Positions 49,201-60,669 of a stretch of 64,000 nt of DNA are shown here, in pieces (position 1 is the first letter of the stretch; every line of letters begins with the position of its first letter). Both the position numbers and the translations under genes were made by a program. The DNA is from Apteryx mantelli (lineage: Eukaryota; Chordata; Aves; Apterygiformes; Apterygidae): NCBI RefSeq assembly GCF_036417845.1, contig NC_089978.1, positions 134,534,288 to 134,598,287 on the forward strand. The letters run 5' to 3'. The notes beneath the pieces are model-generated. The model searched no databases. It was not told the DNA's origin and worked only from the letters and a program-made list of their open reading frames with translations.

Positions 49201-51630
49201 TAATTCTTCCCTGAAAAAGAGCAGTACAAAATATAGCCCCATATCTACCTGCCGTTATCAGCCACTAGGCTGGTGTTTCTTTGGCCAAACACTTCAGTAA
49301 AACTTGCAGCACCATCTGTGCTGCTATTCCTTGACATTTTGGGTTGCTAGTTTTAATGCAAAAAATATAATCAACTGTAAATAATCCAGAAATAATCCAG
49401 AAATAATCATTGTCATCTACTTTGCAGTAGAAGGAAAAGCTTTATCTAACAGAACTGCATATATGTAAATATAAAAGAACTAAACTGATCACAGATCCTT
49501 CAAATAGTTCAAAAAATGCATGTAATTTGTTAGATTTGGTATCCATATCAGAAAGATATAAAGATTAAGTATTAGAGAGAGTCCTTTTTTTCTCACCACA
49601 ATAGCAGCGTGTTGAGTAATAAAAAGTTTCTTCTATTTTTAAATTTTGTATGCATTACATACTGTTACCACATTCCTACCTGGGGAGATAATAGACATAC
49701 CTGGTAAGGAAACATTTCGATTTTGATTCCATAAAAACTTATTCATGCTTACTTAAAGGTTGCTCAGTAGCCATAAAAGGCAATCATACATTCAGCTTGT
49801 GAAGATACAATACACAGAACCACTGCCCAGAGCAACACACTGCTTCCCATTTCAGAAGAGAAGAACCTAGTGACAAACAGCTGAAGGAAATGAATTTTCT
49901 CAGTATAAAGGTCCTTAGATTCAAAGTTTTGTTAGAGGTCAAGTAAATATTGCAAATCTGATTAAAGATGTGACTTGCCTCGATAGACAAATACATAGGA
50001 TAAATATCAAGATACTTGTGGATGGGCAAATTACTAAGTCTCTTGAGGTGAGGGAATCTGGAGACAAAAGTGTATCTGATCACCTAAAATATCAACAGTG
50101 AACACTCTTGCAGATTATATTAATAATCTCGTGTCACTATCTTCTGTCACAGTGAGGCATGCCTGATGAAAACAGTACAATTTATGACAGAAAATCTTGC
50201 TCAGAAGATGGTCACTCAAATGATCTGGTTCATCTATGCATGGGAAAAAACAGAACAAAAGCTGGGAAGATATAAGTGAAGAGAATAGCATAATTAAAAA
50301 ACTGGAAGAGGCGGCAAATCCTGAAGTTCTGCAAAGACAGACTGAGACTAGCAGTTGAGAAGGCAACAGACAATTTCTTGTTTGCATTGTTTCAAAAGCA
50401 CAAATGATGTATTCATGGAATCAAATGGTAATTGCGGTTGTAAAAATGTTAAAATTGATTAGAAATTTTAGATTACTTTGTGAGTTGGCAATCAATTTGT
50501 GACACATCTGTTTGACTGCTGGAACTTTAGGATTTTGACAAACTCATGGCCAAACCATGATATTTGTATGATTGAAACCATGGGAATTCATCTCAGGGAC
50601 TGATTGGGCTCTGAGGTGTGCTACAGCGGCAGTTAACACATTGCAGTCTGAGCAGCTCACCAGCATGAGAGAGAGGGAAAAGGGAATCACTTAGATAATG
50701 GCTGACACAGCAATGGGAAAACCTGAAAGAGTCAACAAGTGGGGTTTTTTTTTAATTCTTTAGAAGAAAAAGTATAACATATTGAAAAAGTCTTCTGAAA
50801 AATAAAACAAATGTATGTGTATGTATATAGATATAAATATATAGATATAATGTACATATATTTATACACAACTAAATATGAAACTTACCATACATGTACC
50901 CATACCCTAAATATCAATCACTATTGTCCAAGCTGTCTAAGGCCAAAAGTTTTCCCAAACAGCTCAATGACAGAAATTGTCAGCCATGATGGATATGCTG
51001 AGAAAATTGATTTAGACTGTCATTTGGCTACAACACAAACCAGTCCGGATGTTAGATTTTTTTTACTTCTTCCTCAAGTCAAAAGAAACCCAAAAATGTA
51101 AATTGCCTTTGTCTCACATCCAGCAAAAAAAAAGGACTGATGTGTTTCTGAACTAATTTGCAAAGATCCTCAGTATAAAATGCTTGTAAATACTATGGAA
51201 ATCATAGAATGTCTAACTGGCAGCTGTACCAACTTTGGCTGTAGTTGCTCTGTTGGTGCCATTAACATAATGAGTACCAAATGGCCATTTTCAAGGGCAA
51301 AATTAATTTTGTCATGGCACAATTCCAGTAAGACAGAGGCAGTTTTGGAGGATGGTCTGTGAGTGCAGCTGAGTAATTTCAGAAAATTACAACAATGTAA
51401 GTCAACCAAGCCATAAGCAGATTCTCTATGAGCCTACTGGATTACAGTGCCCTAGATGATACTGGTAAGTGTAACTGCTGATGCATCTTAATTGTTAGTA
51501 CAATGGATATGTTCACTGAGTTTAAGTGATATGCGGCAAGGCTGGTTCAAAAGGCTGACGTGCATCTTCAGGGGTTTTCCATGTATTGCATAAAACATGC
51601 AAACAGCACTAGTAGGACGACCTGGAATGC
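46240..51630. other. Intergenic DNA, no gene recognised
   Basis: Repeat-rich and mixed-composition sequence between TAPBPL and SCNN1A. It holds AT-rich simple stretches near 48735-48800 and 50805-50875. Open frames are short, antisense-overlapping and featureless. I looked for the cysteine-rich repeats of TNF receptors and saw none, but short exons could be missed by eye. Confidence 0.45.
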
Positions 51631-51634
51631 TTTC

Positions 51635-51722
51635 CCTAAATGGTATCTCCTATTGGCACTGTCAGAGACGGGATATTGAGCTGAATGGACCATTGGTCTG
51701 ACCCAGAAGGGCATTTTTAATA
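51635..51722 (+). mobile_element. CR1-type LINE 3' end fragment
   Basis: GGCACTGTCAGAGACGGGAT followed by GAATGGACCATTGGTCTGAC and CCCAGAAGGGCA is the standard 3' end of CR1-type LINEs in turtles and crocodilians. Plus orientation, severely 5'-truncated, related to the copy at 20490-20580. Confidence 0.82.
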
Positions 51723-52189
51723 TGCGCAGGAAGCTCCTTTGTGACAGGCAAGCAGCATTAGCCTGTTCTCCCCATCCCTCCCAGTTCCTGCAACTTGTTT
51801 TTGTCATAATGAGGAAAGTTCAAAACAAATTGCTTGAGACAAAGTTCAGTTTAGAATCACAGAGAAACAGTACTTTTGCTTTTCTTTGCTTTCTGACATG
51901 GGGAAGGCTCTAAGTAGTGGCTCTAGATACGTAACGAGTAGCTATCATCACACTGTTCCTGGCACGCTGTCGCTTTCTGCCAGCCTCACAAGTGTACTCC
52001 TTGCCTTTTTCAAGCATGATATTTTGCAACATGAAGAGGTAAAAATGGCTGTGTACTTTGAGTCACTGACGAAACCCAAATAAGAAACAAAATTCAGGGG
52101 CAGGGACAGAAGAATCTGAACGAGGACTAATCTGACAATGGTATTCCTAAAGGAAAGAAGGAAGCAAAAACCTAAAATGGCTTGAGTCA

Positions 52190-52430
52190 AAACCATTTGG
52201 AGAAAAGATTGGGAAGGAGGTTCTAACAGTAGGGGTCTGTTACAGACTCCTGATCATGTTCAGTTATGGGTTCATTTCTGTGGTCTGAGGAAACACAGCA
52301 GGGCTTTGGGTAATGAGGGGAGGCTTTAATTCCCTAGAGTTTAGAGAAACATGTTCCTACCAATGGTTGGGCTACATAGTTTTGGAGATGAAAGATTTCT
52401 TTGGTCAATGAACCAGCAAGGGTGATGCTC
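52190..52430 (+). mobile_element. CR1-type LINE endonuclease-domain fragment
   Basis: TAGGGGTCTGTTACAGACTC followed by TTTGGGTAATGAGGGGAGGC and TTTAATTCCC matches the part of CR1-type LINE ORF2 that encodes the G-V-x-Y-R-P-P ... G-D-F-N segment of the endonuclease. It is short and decayed, and ends about 200 bases before the SCNN1A CpG island. Confidence 0.5.
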
Positions 52431-53017
52431 CCTCATGCATATCGCCTAGTCCCTGCACGCCTTCTCTGTGCCAGCCCCATCCCTCGTGCGACTTCAGGCC
52501 CATCATCCAAAACGCTGAATCTACCTTGGCTTTGCCACTGAGAAGCAAAAGTCAGGGATTAAAGTGCTGAAGTGCTGGTGAGATACAGGAGCCTCCACAA
52601 CGAGCAGGCACCGAGAAGGACCAAGACAGCACCCAGATGCACTGTGTCCCTCCGTGGGTACAGTGCTGTCGGCGCCGGCCCTGGGCGCGTCCCCATGCCC
52701 TTGGCACAACCACTGCCAACTTTCTTTCTGCATCACCTCTCCTTGCTGGGAGGCGGTGGGGGAGGAGGAGGCAGAGGGGAAGGAAGGACACGGTGTTCCC
52801 GGGGCCCCACCTGGCCGAGGCTGGGCTGCTTGCTGCCTGCTCGGAGGAGCGTGCCCGGGGGAACCCGGCCCGCCTCCGCGGGGCCGCGACGGCACCTCGA
52901 CCCCCGACGGCGGCGCCAAGGTCACCTCTCCCGGCCCGGCCCGGCCCGCTCGGCCGCGGACACTTGAGAGTTTGAAGAGGCTTTTCTTCCCCGGGAGCGG
53001 CGCACGGGGGGAAGGGG

Positions 53018-53052
53018 AAGGAGAAGGAGAAGGAGAAGGAGAAGGAGAAGGA
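53018..53052. repeat. (GAAGGA)n purine repeat
   Basis: Five to six near-perfect GGAGAA units on the plus strand inside the SCNN1A promoter island. Such purine mirror tracts can form triplex DNA and vary in length. Confidence 0.85.
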
Positions 53053-53200
53053 GGGGGGTGGGCGGGGAGAGGCTGGTTGGGCAGGAGCCGGGCGGGGTGC
53101 TGGCTTGAACTGGAAAGAAACCAGTCCCAGCCTAACCGCGGAGGCTGCGGGCGAGCCGGCAGCGCTGCAGTCGCGCTGCGCAGCCCGAGCCGCCGCCGCC

Positions 53201-53266
53201 ATGGGCACGGAGCCTAGCGTCAGTGCCGCGGCCCCGGCGGGTGGCGGTGCCGCGCGGGGGGCGCAG
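53201..53266 (+). CDS. SCNN1A: Possible upstream first coding exon of SCNN1A
   Basis: ATG at 53201 is in an ideal Kozak context and opens a 22-codon Ala/Gly-rich frame ending at a GCGCAG/GTGCAG donor (exon end 53266, phase 0). The next exon, if spliced at CTGTAG/GATGGG (start 53550), continues in phase 0 through Asp-Gly-Ser-Val-Lys into the Met at 53574, with no stop between. A second donor at 53383 is also phase 0. This would give an N-terminally extended channel subunit. The same exon could instead be wholly untranslated. Confidence 0.3.
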
Positions 53267-53573
53267 GTGCAGCCGGGCTGGGGGGGGGGGCCGGCTGCCG
53301 CGGGCTCTGCCCCGGTGTCACCGGCCGTGGGGGGGACAGGCGAGATGGGCGCTGAGGGGGAAAGGGAGCGCGGAGGGCTGCAGGTTCGGTGAGGGTGCCA
53401 GGGAGGGGGGTCGCGGAGGAGGGGGTGAAAGCAGCAGGATTTGGAGGAAGACAGTGCTGCCGAGCCAGGTTCTGCAGCCAGCAGAGCTTCACGGAGTTGC
53501 AGCCATTGCAGGGGATGTCTGCACTGCTGATTCTGAGTTTGTGCTGTAGGATGGGTCGGTGAAGGCAGGGAAG

Positions 53574-56500
53574 ATGCCAGAAGGAGAGAAAATGAGACAG
53601 TGCAAACAGGAAGTCGAGCAGCAACAGAAAGAAGATGAGCGGGAGGGCCTCATTGAATTCTACGGTTCTTACCAGGAGCTATTCCAGTTCTTCTGTAGCA
53701 ACACGACCATCCATGGGGCTATCCGCCTGGTATGCTCCAAAAAGAATAAGATGAAGACAGCCTTCTGGTCCGTTCTCTTTTTTCTCACCTTCAGCTTAAT
53801 GTACTGGCAGTTTGGGATCCTCTACAGGGAATACTTCAGCTACCCTGTCAACCTCAACCTCAACCTCAACTCCGACAGGCTGACTTTCCCTGCTGTGACC
53901 CTGTGCACCCTCAATCCATACAGGTAGGAAGTAGCCTCCGGGAGCTGTCAACTGCCTTGACTCTTGCAGGTGTAGGATAAAAGCATATACTCTTATTCTC
54001 CTCCTGGTCCTTGAATGTCCCATTCAGTAGCAGTGCTGGTGGAAGGGAAACCTTTGATGGACCTTTGCTGCTGCAGGGCATTCACACTAAGGCATATTAG
54101 ACTGCTCTGCTTGGTGTACATTAACAGTCTGCACTGCGTACTGCAGTAGGGCAGAAACAGATGCATTTATTTGTCTCCTAGGAGGTGGTAGCTTCCAGCA
54201 ACGGGGTTGGATTTATAGCTGGCAGCAGGAATGTCCTGAATCACCCCAGCAAACTTTGTTTGCCACAGGTCTTATCCAGAGCTTTTTATGTGTGTCCAGC
54301 CTTAACCTTGCAAGCTTCTCTTTCCCCCTGTACAGATACAGTGCCATCCGGAAGAAGCTAGATGAACTGGACCAGATCACCCATCAGACACTGCTAGACC
54401 TCTATGACTACAACATGTCTCTGGCACGAAGTGACTGGTCAACCCTGTCCACACGAAAACGTAGTTCAAGGAGTCTGCTCCATCATGTTCAGCGCCATCC
54501 GCTGAGAAGGCAGAAACGGGATAACTTAGTCAGCTTGCCAGAGAACAGTCCCTCAGTAGACAAGAACGACTGGAAAATTGGCTTTGTTCTGGTGAGATTC
54601 CTGGATACCCTCTGTCCTACCCACTCCAGTATCTGCCTAGTTACCACTGTCCTGTTAGACCCTTGGCCATGCCCTTCCCCATGTGGAAGCCTGATTAAGC
54701 TGCGCTGGCTTTTGCTAATGACAGGTTAAGGTAGAGTTGAATCCTTTGCCCAACACAATCCTGTTCCCCAAGTCCTGTTCCCATTCATGCAGGCCCCAGG
54801 AAAATTGTCCCTTTCAATGCCCATTAGTTCCTAGATAGGGTAGGGGAATTTATCTTTCCTGAAGGCCACATCAGTCTTTGAGTTGCCTTTGGAGAGTCAT
54901 GTATGAAATGCTAACCTTAATGTTGCCCAATAATAGCACAGAGAAAAGTACTGGGTGGCTGTGGGCCATGTGAAATGTGGTCATGGCTGTAATTTGCTGC
55001 CGGGCAGCAGCTCCCCCACCTCTGCCCTAGGGTATCTGTGCTTGCATTTACAAAGGCTCTGGAGGACTGAAGCTAATCACTTGCCAGTTAACTAGAGTTC
55101 CCACAGGATCACAAACTCTTGTCTGGACACACCCTCAAGGAAAGGCTCCCCACACAAGAATTTAAAGCTTCGGTTTATATTCCCCGTAGAATTTATATGC
55201 AGTAGATCACATTGCACATCTTGCTGTGATTTGCTGTCTCCTGGGTTTCACTCAGCCTTGCTCATTGACCTGGTGTTTCCCTTCCAGTGAGGAGCTGCAT
55301 TGGGATTCCTTTTCCCCTTGCTATTGACTGCCTTTTTGTCAAGCACAAGAGCGTTACGGCATTTTTCCACATTGGTTTGTTTCTTGCCTGTGCTCAGGGA
55401 ACACAGATATCCCACACCTGCATCTTCTCCTCTTAGAGAAGAGTTCCCTGACATGGCTGTTTTTTCCTTCTCCCAGTGCAGTGAAAACAATGAGGATTGT
55501 TTCCATCAGGCGTACTCCTCAGGGGTGGATGCAGTGAGAGAATGGTACAGCTTTCACTATATCAATATCCTGGCGCAGATGCCTGATGCAAAAGCCCTGG
55601 ATGAGTCTGACTTTGAGAATTTCATCTATGCTTGCCGCTTCAATGAAGCAACATGTGACAAGGCGTAAGTGGTGGAAATATCCCACCATGTCTTCCTAAC
55701 AGCACTCATATTTTGTGCCTGGGTCCAAGGGAAACTCAAGATACCTGCATTAGAGAATCTCTTTCCCAAGGTGGGATCATTCTTTGTTCAATTCCCATTA
55801 TCTCAAATGATGTCTCTGAGTCTTTCTAGTGGGTTGTGCTCAGCAGAGTTGCAGACCCCTTTGCCTTAGAGGATGGATTCTCTTCTTCTTTCCCTAGGTT
55901 TCACACACATGAAATAGTTATACTGGTACAGACCCCAGTGTGGGTACAGATACACCAATATAGAAGTCTCTTGTTCTTCATGTTAAGAGAGATTTTCAGT
56001 GGTAGAGTGGTACATATCAGCCCACATACAAGAGAAGAAGAGAGAGTTGTTACATAATGACAGTAAGAACCATACCCCACTCCTCTGCTGACATTACTGT
56101 CAAAAAGTCCCAAAGAGGTAGTGAAATGAAACCCATCAGCAAGGGAAGAAAAGAGGTAGGAAGAGCTGAGAGCATTGTTAATATTAAGAAGATGATAAAG
56201 AAATTGTCAGTTCTGCTAAAACCCATTTGAACTCAAAAGAACTAGCAATGTGAAAAACCTCATGTAAAAACCTGTCCAGTTCCAGATTTTTATTTTTTTT
56301 TACAGTACATTTTAATTGCTCTTCCCCTGAGGGTTAGTTTACATAACAAATACTGCCCATCTGCTGTAAGCCCCTCTCTGTGCAGGTGGAAAACAGAATT
56401 GTTCCTTTCAGAATGTCCTTCCTCTTTGCCTCACAGCCCTTCTCACCTGGTGTGAATATTTCTGTCCCTGTCTCAGGAATTATACCCACTTCCACCATCC

Positions 56501-59500
56501 CTTGTATGGGAACTGCTATACCTTTAATGACAACAGCAGCAGCTTGTGGACATCCTCACTGCCTGGGATCAATAACGGTGAGAGGGACTCTTTGGTGGGT
56601 GAGGAAAACTGCTCAGCTCTGTGTCTGCCCACAGAGGGAGTCCAGGTGGCAGAAGGAATTATGGGCATCCTGCTGTACTTATTTCCTTTGGTGGTGGCAT
56701 ATTGCAGCCCTGCTCTTTTGTGTCCAAGTTCTATTTAGACCCATGTGAACATGGCTGTCACATGGACATGGCTCTCCCTCACTGTTGCACCACTGAACTC
56801 TCTCTCTCTCATTAGTGCCTGGTCCTTACAGTCATTGCTCACTCTGGAGCTGTGCTCGTCCTTCCTTAAACCCCCTGTGACATCTGTAATGCTGTGCTCC
56901 TGCGAACGTACTCTTGACCTCCTCCTTCACCATTTAACTTGTTTCTAGCAAGTGATGTGTTTGCCTTCCTAAGATCCCTGAAACTTTTCTAGGCCCAGTC
57001 TTCAAGCTTTTGTCCCGTCAAGCTCTGAGTCTCCTCAAGAAAACTCTCTCCACCCCCAGTTCTGCCTTTCCTAAACCACAATTAAGAAATCCAGTTTTCT
57101 CTGGCCTCTTCTGGAGCCTCCAGCCTTGTCCCTGACTTCCCTCCAGCCACCCTCCATTCCTGCCCAGTTTAGGTTCAGCCCTGATTGATATTTCTCTTCC
57201 TTTTTCTTTTACTGACCCAGTTCTAATCACTCCGTTCTCTCCTGTATTCTGCACCATGGCTGGCCATGATCTCCCTTGTCATCTGCTATTTCCTCAGGTC
57301 TCTCTCTGGTGGTGCGCACTGAGCAGAATGATTTCATCCCTCTGTTGTCCACGGTGACAGGAGCTAGGGTCATGGTCCATGCTCAGAATGAGCCAGCCTT
57401 CATGGATGATGGGGGTTTCAATGTGCGTCCAGGTATTGAGACTTCCATCAGCATGAGAAAGGTGAGGACAGAGCAGAGGTAAGAGCTGTGGTAGTGGGGA
57501 TATGGACTTCAGTGGGGGAGGTTTGACTTGCTGCACAGGTGTTAAGAGAAGGGATTAATCACATGGATTGAAAGGAGGGAAAGAACAGCAGCTTACGGGA
57601 CTAGATGAGAAGCATTTGGTTGGAATTTATTATAGAAGAATGTAATGGAGGAAAGCAGGATGGAGTTGGCATCCAGAGGTAAGCATAAGGAGCAGGTATT
57701 GATGAATGAACAGTGGATGGCCTGGAAGTATAAAAAGAGGACAGTGAAGTGCCAGGCATTTTTGGATAATAACTGTTTGATATTCTAGGAGATGACTGTG
57801 CGTCTGGGGGGAAGTTACAGTGACTGTACAGAGGATGGCAGTGATGTGCCAGTGCAAAACCTGTACTCATCTCGCTACACTGAACAGGTAACTCATTAGC
57901 ACTGGTATGGTGCCAGCTTGCTTCCCTACTTTCCTGGGATGTTTCAGTCCCCCAGCAGTCATGTTTGTGTGTTTTCTGGACACTGTTAATGGTGTGATAT
58001 GACACAGACTACAATAGGTTTGGTTATCTTGTTGAGCCTTTTCCATCTCATACGCCTCCCCAGGTGTGCATTCGTTCCTGCTTTCAGCTCAACATGGTAG
58101 AGCGCTGTGGCTGTGCGTATTACTTCTATCCCTTACCTGCTGGAGCAAAGTATTGTGACTATATGAAGCACATAGCTTGGGGTAAGTGCTGACAGGACAG
58201 GAGGAATTATATAGTAAAGTTCATTTGGTCCACCTCATGCCCCCCATACCTTTCCTCATTGTCTTTAATGAGCTTCCCAGCTTTCTGTTGTGAGACATCC
58301 AAAAGACATTCTTCTCTTGGATGGTTGGTCCTTCTGAGCTTGTTGAAGGGCACATTCTCTGAATTCGCCTCACTGTCGCACATTACCTTTCTCTGTATAG
58401 ATATTGTGAGCTCATCCGGTTTTACTTTCTCTGCTGCTCAGGGTACTGCTATTACAAACTCCTGGCTGAATTCAAAGCTGATGTGCTGGGCTGTTTCCAC
58501 AAATGTCGGAAACCTTGCAAGTAAGTTTGTCAGTCAGATAGACTAGGAACTCTATCCCTAGAGGTGTTGGAAAGCATTCACTGACCAAGGCACAAGCTTA
58601 AGTCAATAGCTGAACTGTGAACCTAAATGATATTTCTCCCATCAGGAAACTGAAATGGCTGAGGAACATCAGTGTCAGCTCTGGGGTGAGCTTCTGAGAA
58701 CTATACAGAAGCTCAGTGGGAAGTGGGCAGAACTTCAACATGGGAGGGAGTTTCCAGGTGTGCCTGGGGATTTAGAGACTTGGCCTTGTGAGCTCCTACA
58801 GCCTTAGAAGCTAATATGGTCTCTTGTCCTACAGAATGACAGAATACCAGCTGTCAGCTGGATACTCTCGCTGGCCTTCTGCTGTCTCAGAGGTAAGAGG
58901 ATGGTGTCCCAGCTTCCAGGACCGCTCAGAACTCTAGTTTAGCTCTCCCTCAGCTGGTACTAAACCTGCAAAAAGTGACAATAATCATGTAATACAATTT
59001 TTTGCACTTTCATTTCAGGACTGGGTTTTTTATATGCTTTCACAACAGAACAAATACAATATCACATCAAAGAGGTGAGAGCCTGTAAGCAGAGGTCATA
59101 TCAGAACCAGAAATAGTCCCAGTGGTGTTTGTGTGTGAGTGGGTCAGAATTCAGATTAAGTCACTGTTGGAAAGACATTATGCATGGGGCTTCTAGGACT
59201 TGTGAACAAGTCCAATGGATTTGAGTCTGAGTGGATATAACTGAGGCTTCAGCAAGGACTAGAAATCCAAGTGAAGAATCTGGAAAAGGTCAGCTGCTAG
59301 TCTGAAAATAGTAAGCTTCAGGGCACTGCTGTGTGGTTTGGAGTCATGGTAAAGGCTAGAGCAGGAAGAGCGGGAAGGAAAGCCATGCAGGAGTTTTTGC
59401 TTACTGCTGATTTAAGACACCACAGACACTGGATTTCACAGAGCAGTCTCAGAAATGTCCTGTGAGTGCCAAAAATTGTTTTGCAATATGAGGTAGGCAG

Positions 59501-60313
59501 CTAGTCTGAATGTTGAACTGGACTTTACTAGACTGCAGAATGAAAGAACTGCTGAAATGGGGAAAAGCTTCTGGGTGGTGTATGTGTGAGGGAGATGAGG
59601 GGCAGAAGGGGACAGAGGAAAGAAGCTTGGTAGAGAAATGCAGGGATTGCAGGTTACTCAGCCCCATCTTTCATTAACAGGAATGGAGTTGCCAAAGTGA
59701 ATATATTTTTTGAGGAATGGAATTACAAGACCAATGGGGAATCTCCAGCTTTCACGGTACATACTTCACCACCTTGTTCTCTGTAGCCACCTATTCCACC
59801 ACCATGATGTCCCTCTGAACTGGAGGGCATTCGTTCCAAAGGCATTGCTGGCTATCAAGCCTCTTTTCCTGTGGCAGGATGGGAAGATCCTTCCAGCACC
59901 ATGGGGGCACTGCAACTGGGAGTGGGCAGGGAGGCAAAGGGCTCAAACAAGTGCTGTTCTCACTGCCCTTTCTCTGTTTCTTGCAGGTAGTGACTTTGCT
60001 GTCCCAGCTTGGGAATCAGTGGAGTCTCTGGTTTGGATCCTCTGTACTTTCTGTGATGGAACTTGCAGAACTGATTCTGGATTTCATTGCCATCACTTTT
60101 ATCTTGACCTTCCGCTGGCTCCATTCCCACAAGATGCATTCCCCACCAGGGCCACACCCAAGTAGTCAGGACAACACTGCTTTCCAAGACGAGACCTCAG
60201 GTCTCAGTGCTCCACATCGCTTCACTGTTGAGGCTGTAGTGACCATGCTGCCATCTTACAACAGCCTGGAACCACGTGGGACAAGCAGGGATGGCGAGAT
60301 GGGACATGAGTGA
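53574..60313 (+). CDS. SCNN1A: SCNN1A, epithelial sodium channel alpha subunit, 12 coding exons
   Basis: Pore subunit of the amiloride-sensitive ENaC of tight epithelia. Exons: 53574-53923, 54336-54591, 55477-55664, 56477-56577, 57298-57461, 57789-57887, 58064-58181, 58442-58520, 58835-58892, 59019-59074, 59681-59756, 59987-60313; all introns GT-AG; 1872 bases, 623 residues. Seen: gating motif His47-Gly48 (TTIHGAIRL), TM1 about 64-85, the [13 protein letters not shown] block, furin-type sites RSSR162 and RQKR178 flanking a short [10 protein letters not shown] tract, the Cys-rich extracellular domain, degenerin-site Ser521, amiloride-site Ser528, selectivity filter Gly532-Ser-Ser534 and TM2. 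The tail has LPSYNSL (603-609) where mammals have PPPAY. The start at 53574 is the first Met after an in-frame TAG at 53547; an upstream exon may add residues. Identification is certain. Confidence 0.97.
58646..58685 (+). other. SCNN1A: Possible optional 40-base exon in SCNN1A intron
   Basis: Between the CRKPC exon (ends 58520) and the next (starts 58835) lies a segment framed by an acceptor TATTTCTCCCATCAG and a donor GGG/GTGAGC. It is open in the incoming phase and would add [13 protein letters not shown]. Its 40 bases are not a multiple of three, so inclusion would shift the frame and remove TM2. It may be a decoy with no use. Confidence 0.2.
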
Positions 60314-60652
60314 GGCTTATTTCACAATGCAGATGGGTGGCAATTGGAGCAGAGGCTGCACACTCTCTGTAGAACCTGCATTTCCTTCTTTCTGTGGTGC
60401 TCTACCTGGACCGTAGAAGACTGCACTGTGGTTGGCCATGGGTTAGTTGCTTTCACTATTGTAGGTGAATTCTTCGGTCTCATAAAATACTATTGCTCTG
60501 GGGATCACCAGGAATGAGAGTTGATTTAGTCTATGTATGGGGAAGAGGTCAAATCTGTTTTCTTACACTCCTTGCATGTGTTCACCTACACATGCATGCA
60601 TGCTTTCTTTTCCCTGTAACAAGGATGCTGCCACAGTTCTTGTCTGTCATTA

Positions 60653-60658
60653 ATTAAA
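60653..60658 (+). terminator. SCNN1A: ATTAAA poly(A) signal of SCNN1A
   Basis: ATTAAA, the common variant hexamer, lies 340 bases after the stop and is followed by a G/T-rich stretch (GAGGTTTGGCAGGTGGGG). It is the first plausible cleavage signal downstream of the coding sequence. Confidence 0.5.
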
Positions 60659-60669
60659 GAGGTTTGGCA

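Larger units (their letters stand above)
52600..53420 (+). promoter_or_regulatory. SCNN1A: CpG-island promoter of SCNN1A
   Basis: A sharp GC- and CpG-rich island directly precedes the first certain SCNN1A coding exon. No TATA box is evident. It contains a G-quadruplex-prone run of G near 53281-53290 and a GAAGGA repeat. An ATG in an ideal initiation context (GCCGCCGCCATGG, 53192-53204) lies inside it. Long frames across the island on both strands are composition effects. Confidence 0.75.

Noticed and set aside
40000-52500. Exons of CD27, LTBR or another TNF receptor
   Set aside because: I searched for closely spaced cysteine patterns in the open frames and found none; short exons may still be missed, so absence is not proven.
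52521-53217. Frames of 130-218 codons through the SCNN1A CpG island
   Set aside because: Composition artefacts overlapping a promoter; no protein family likeness.
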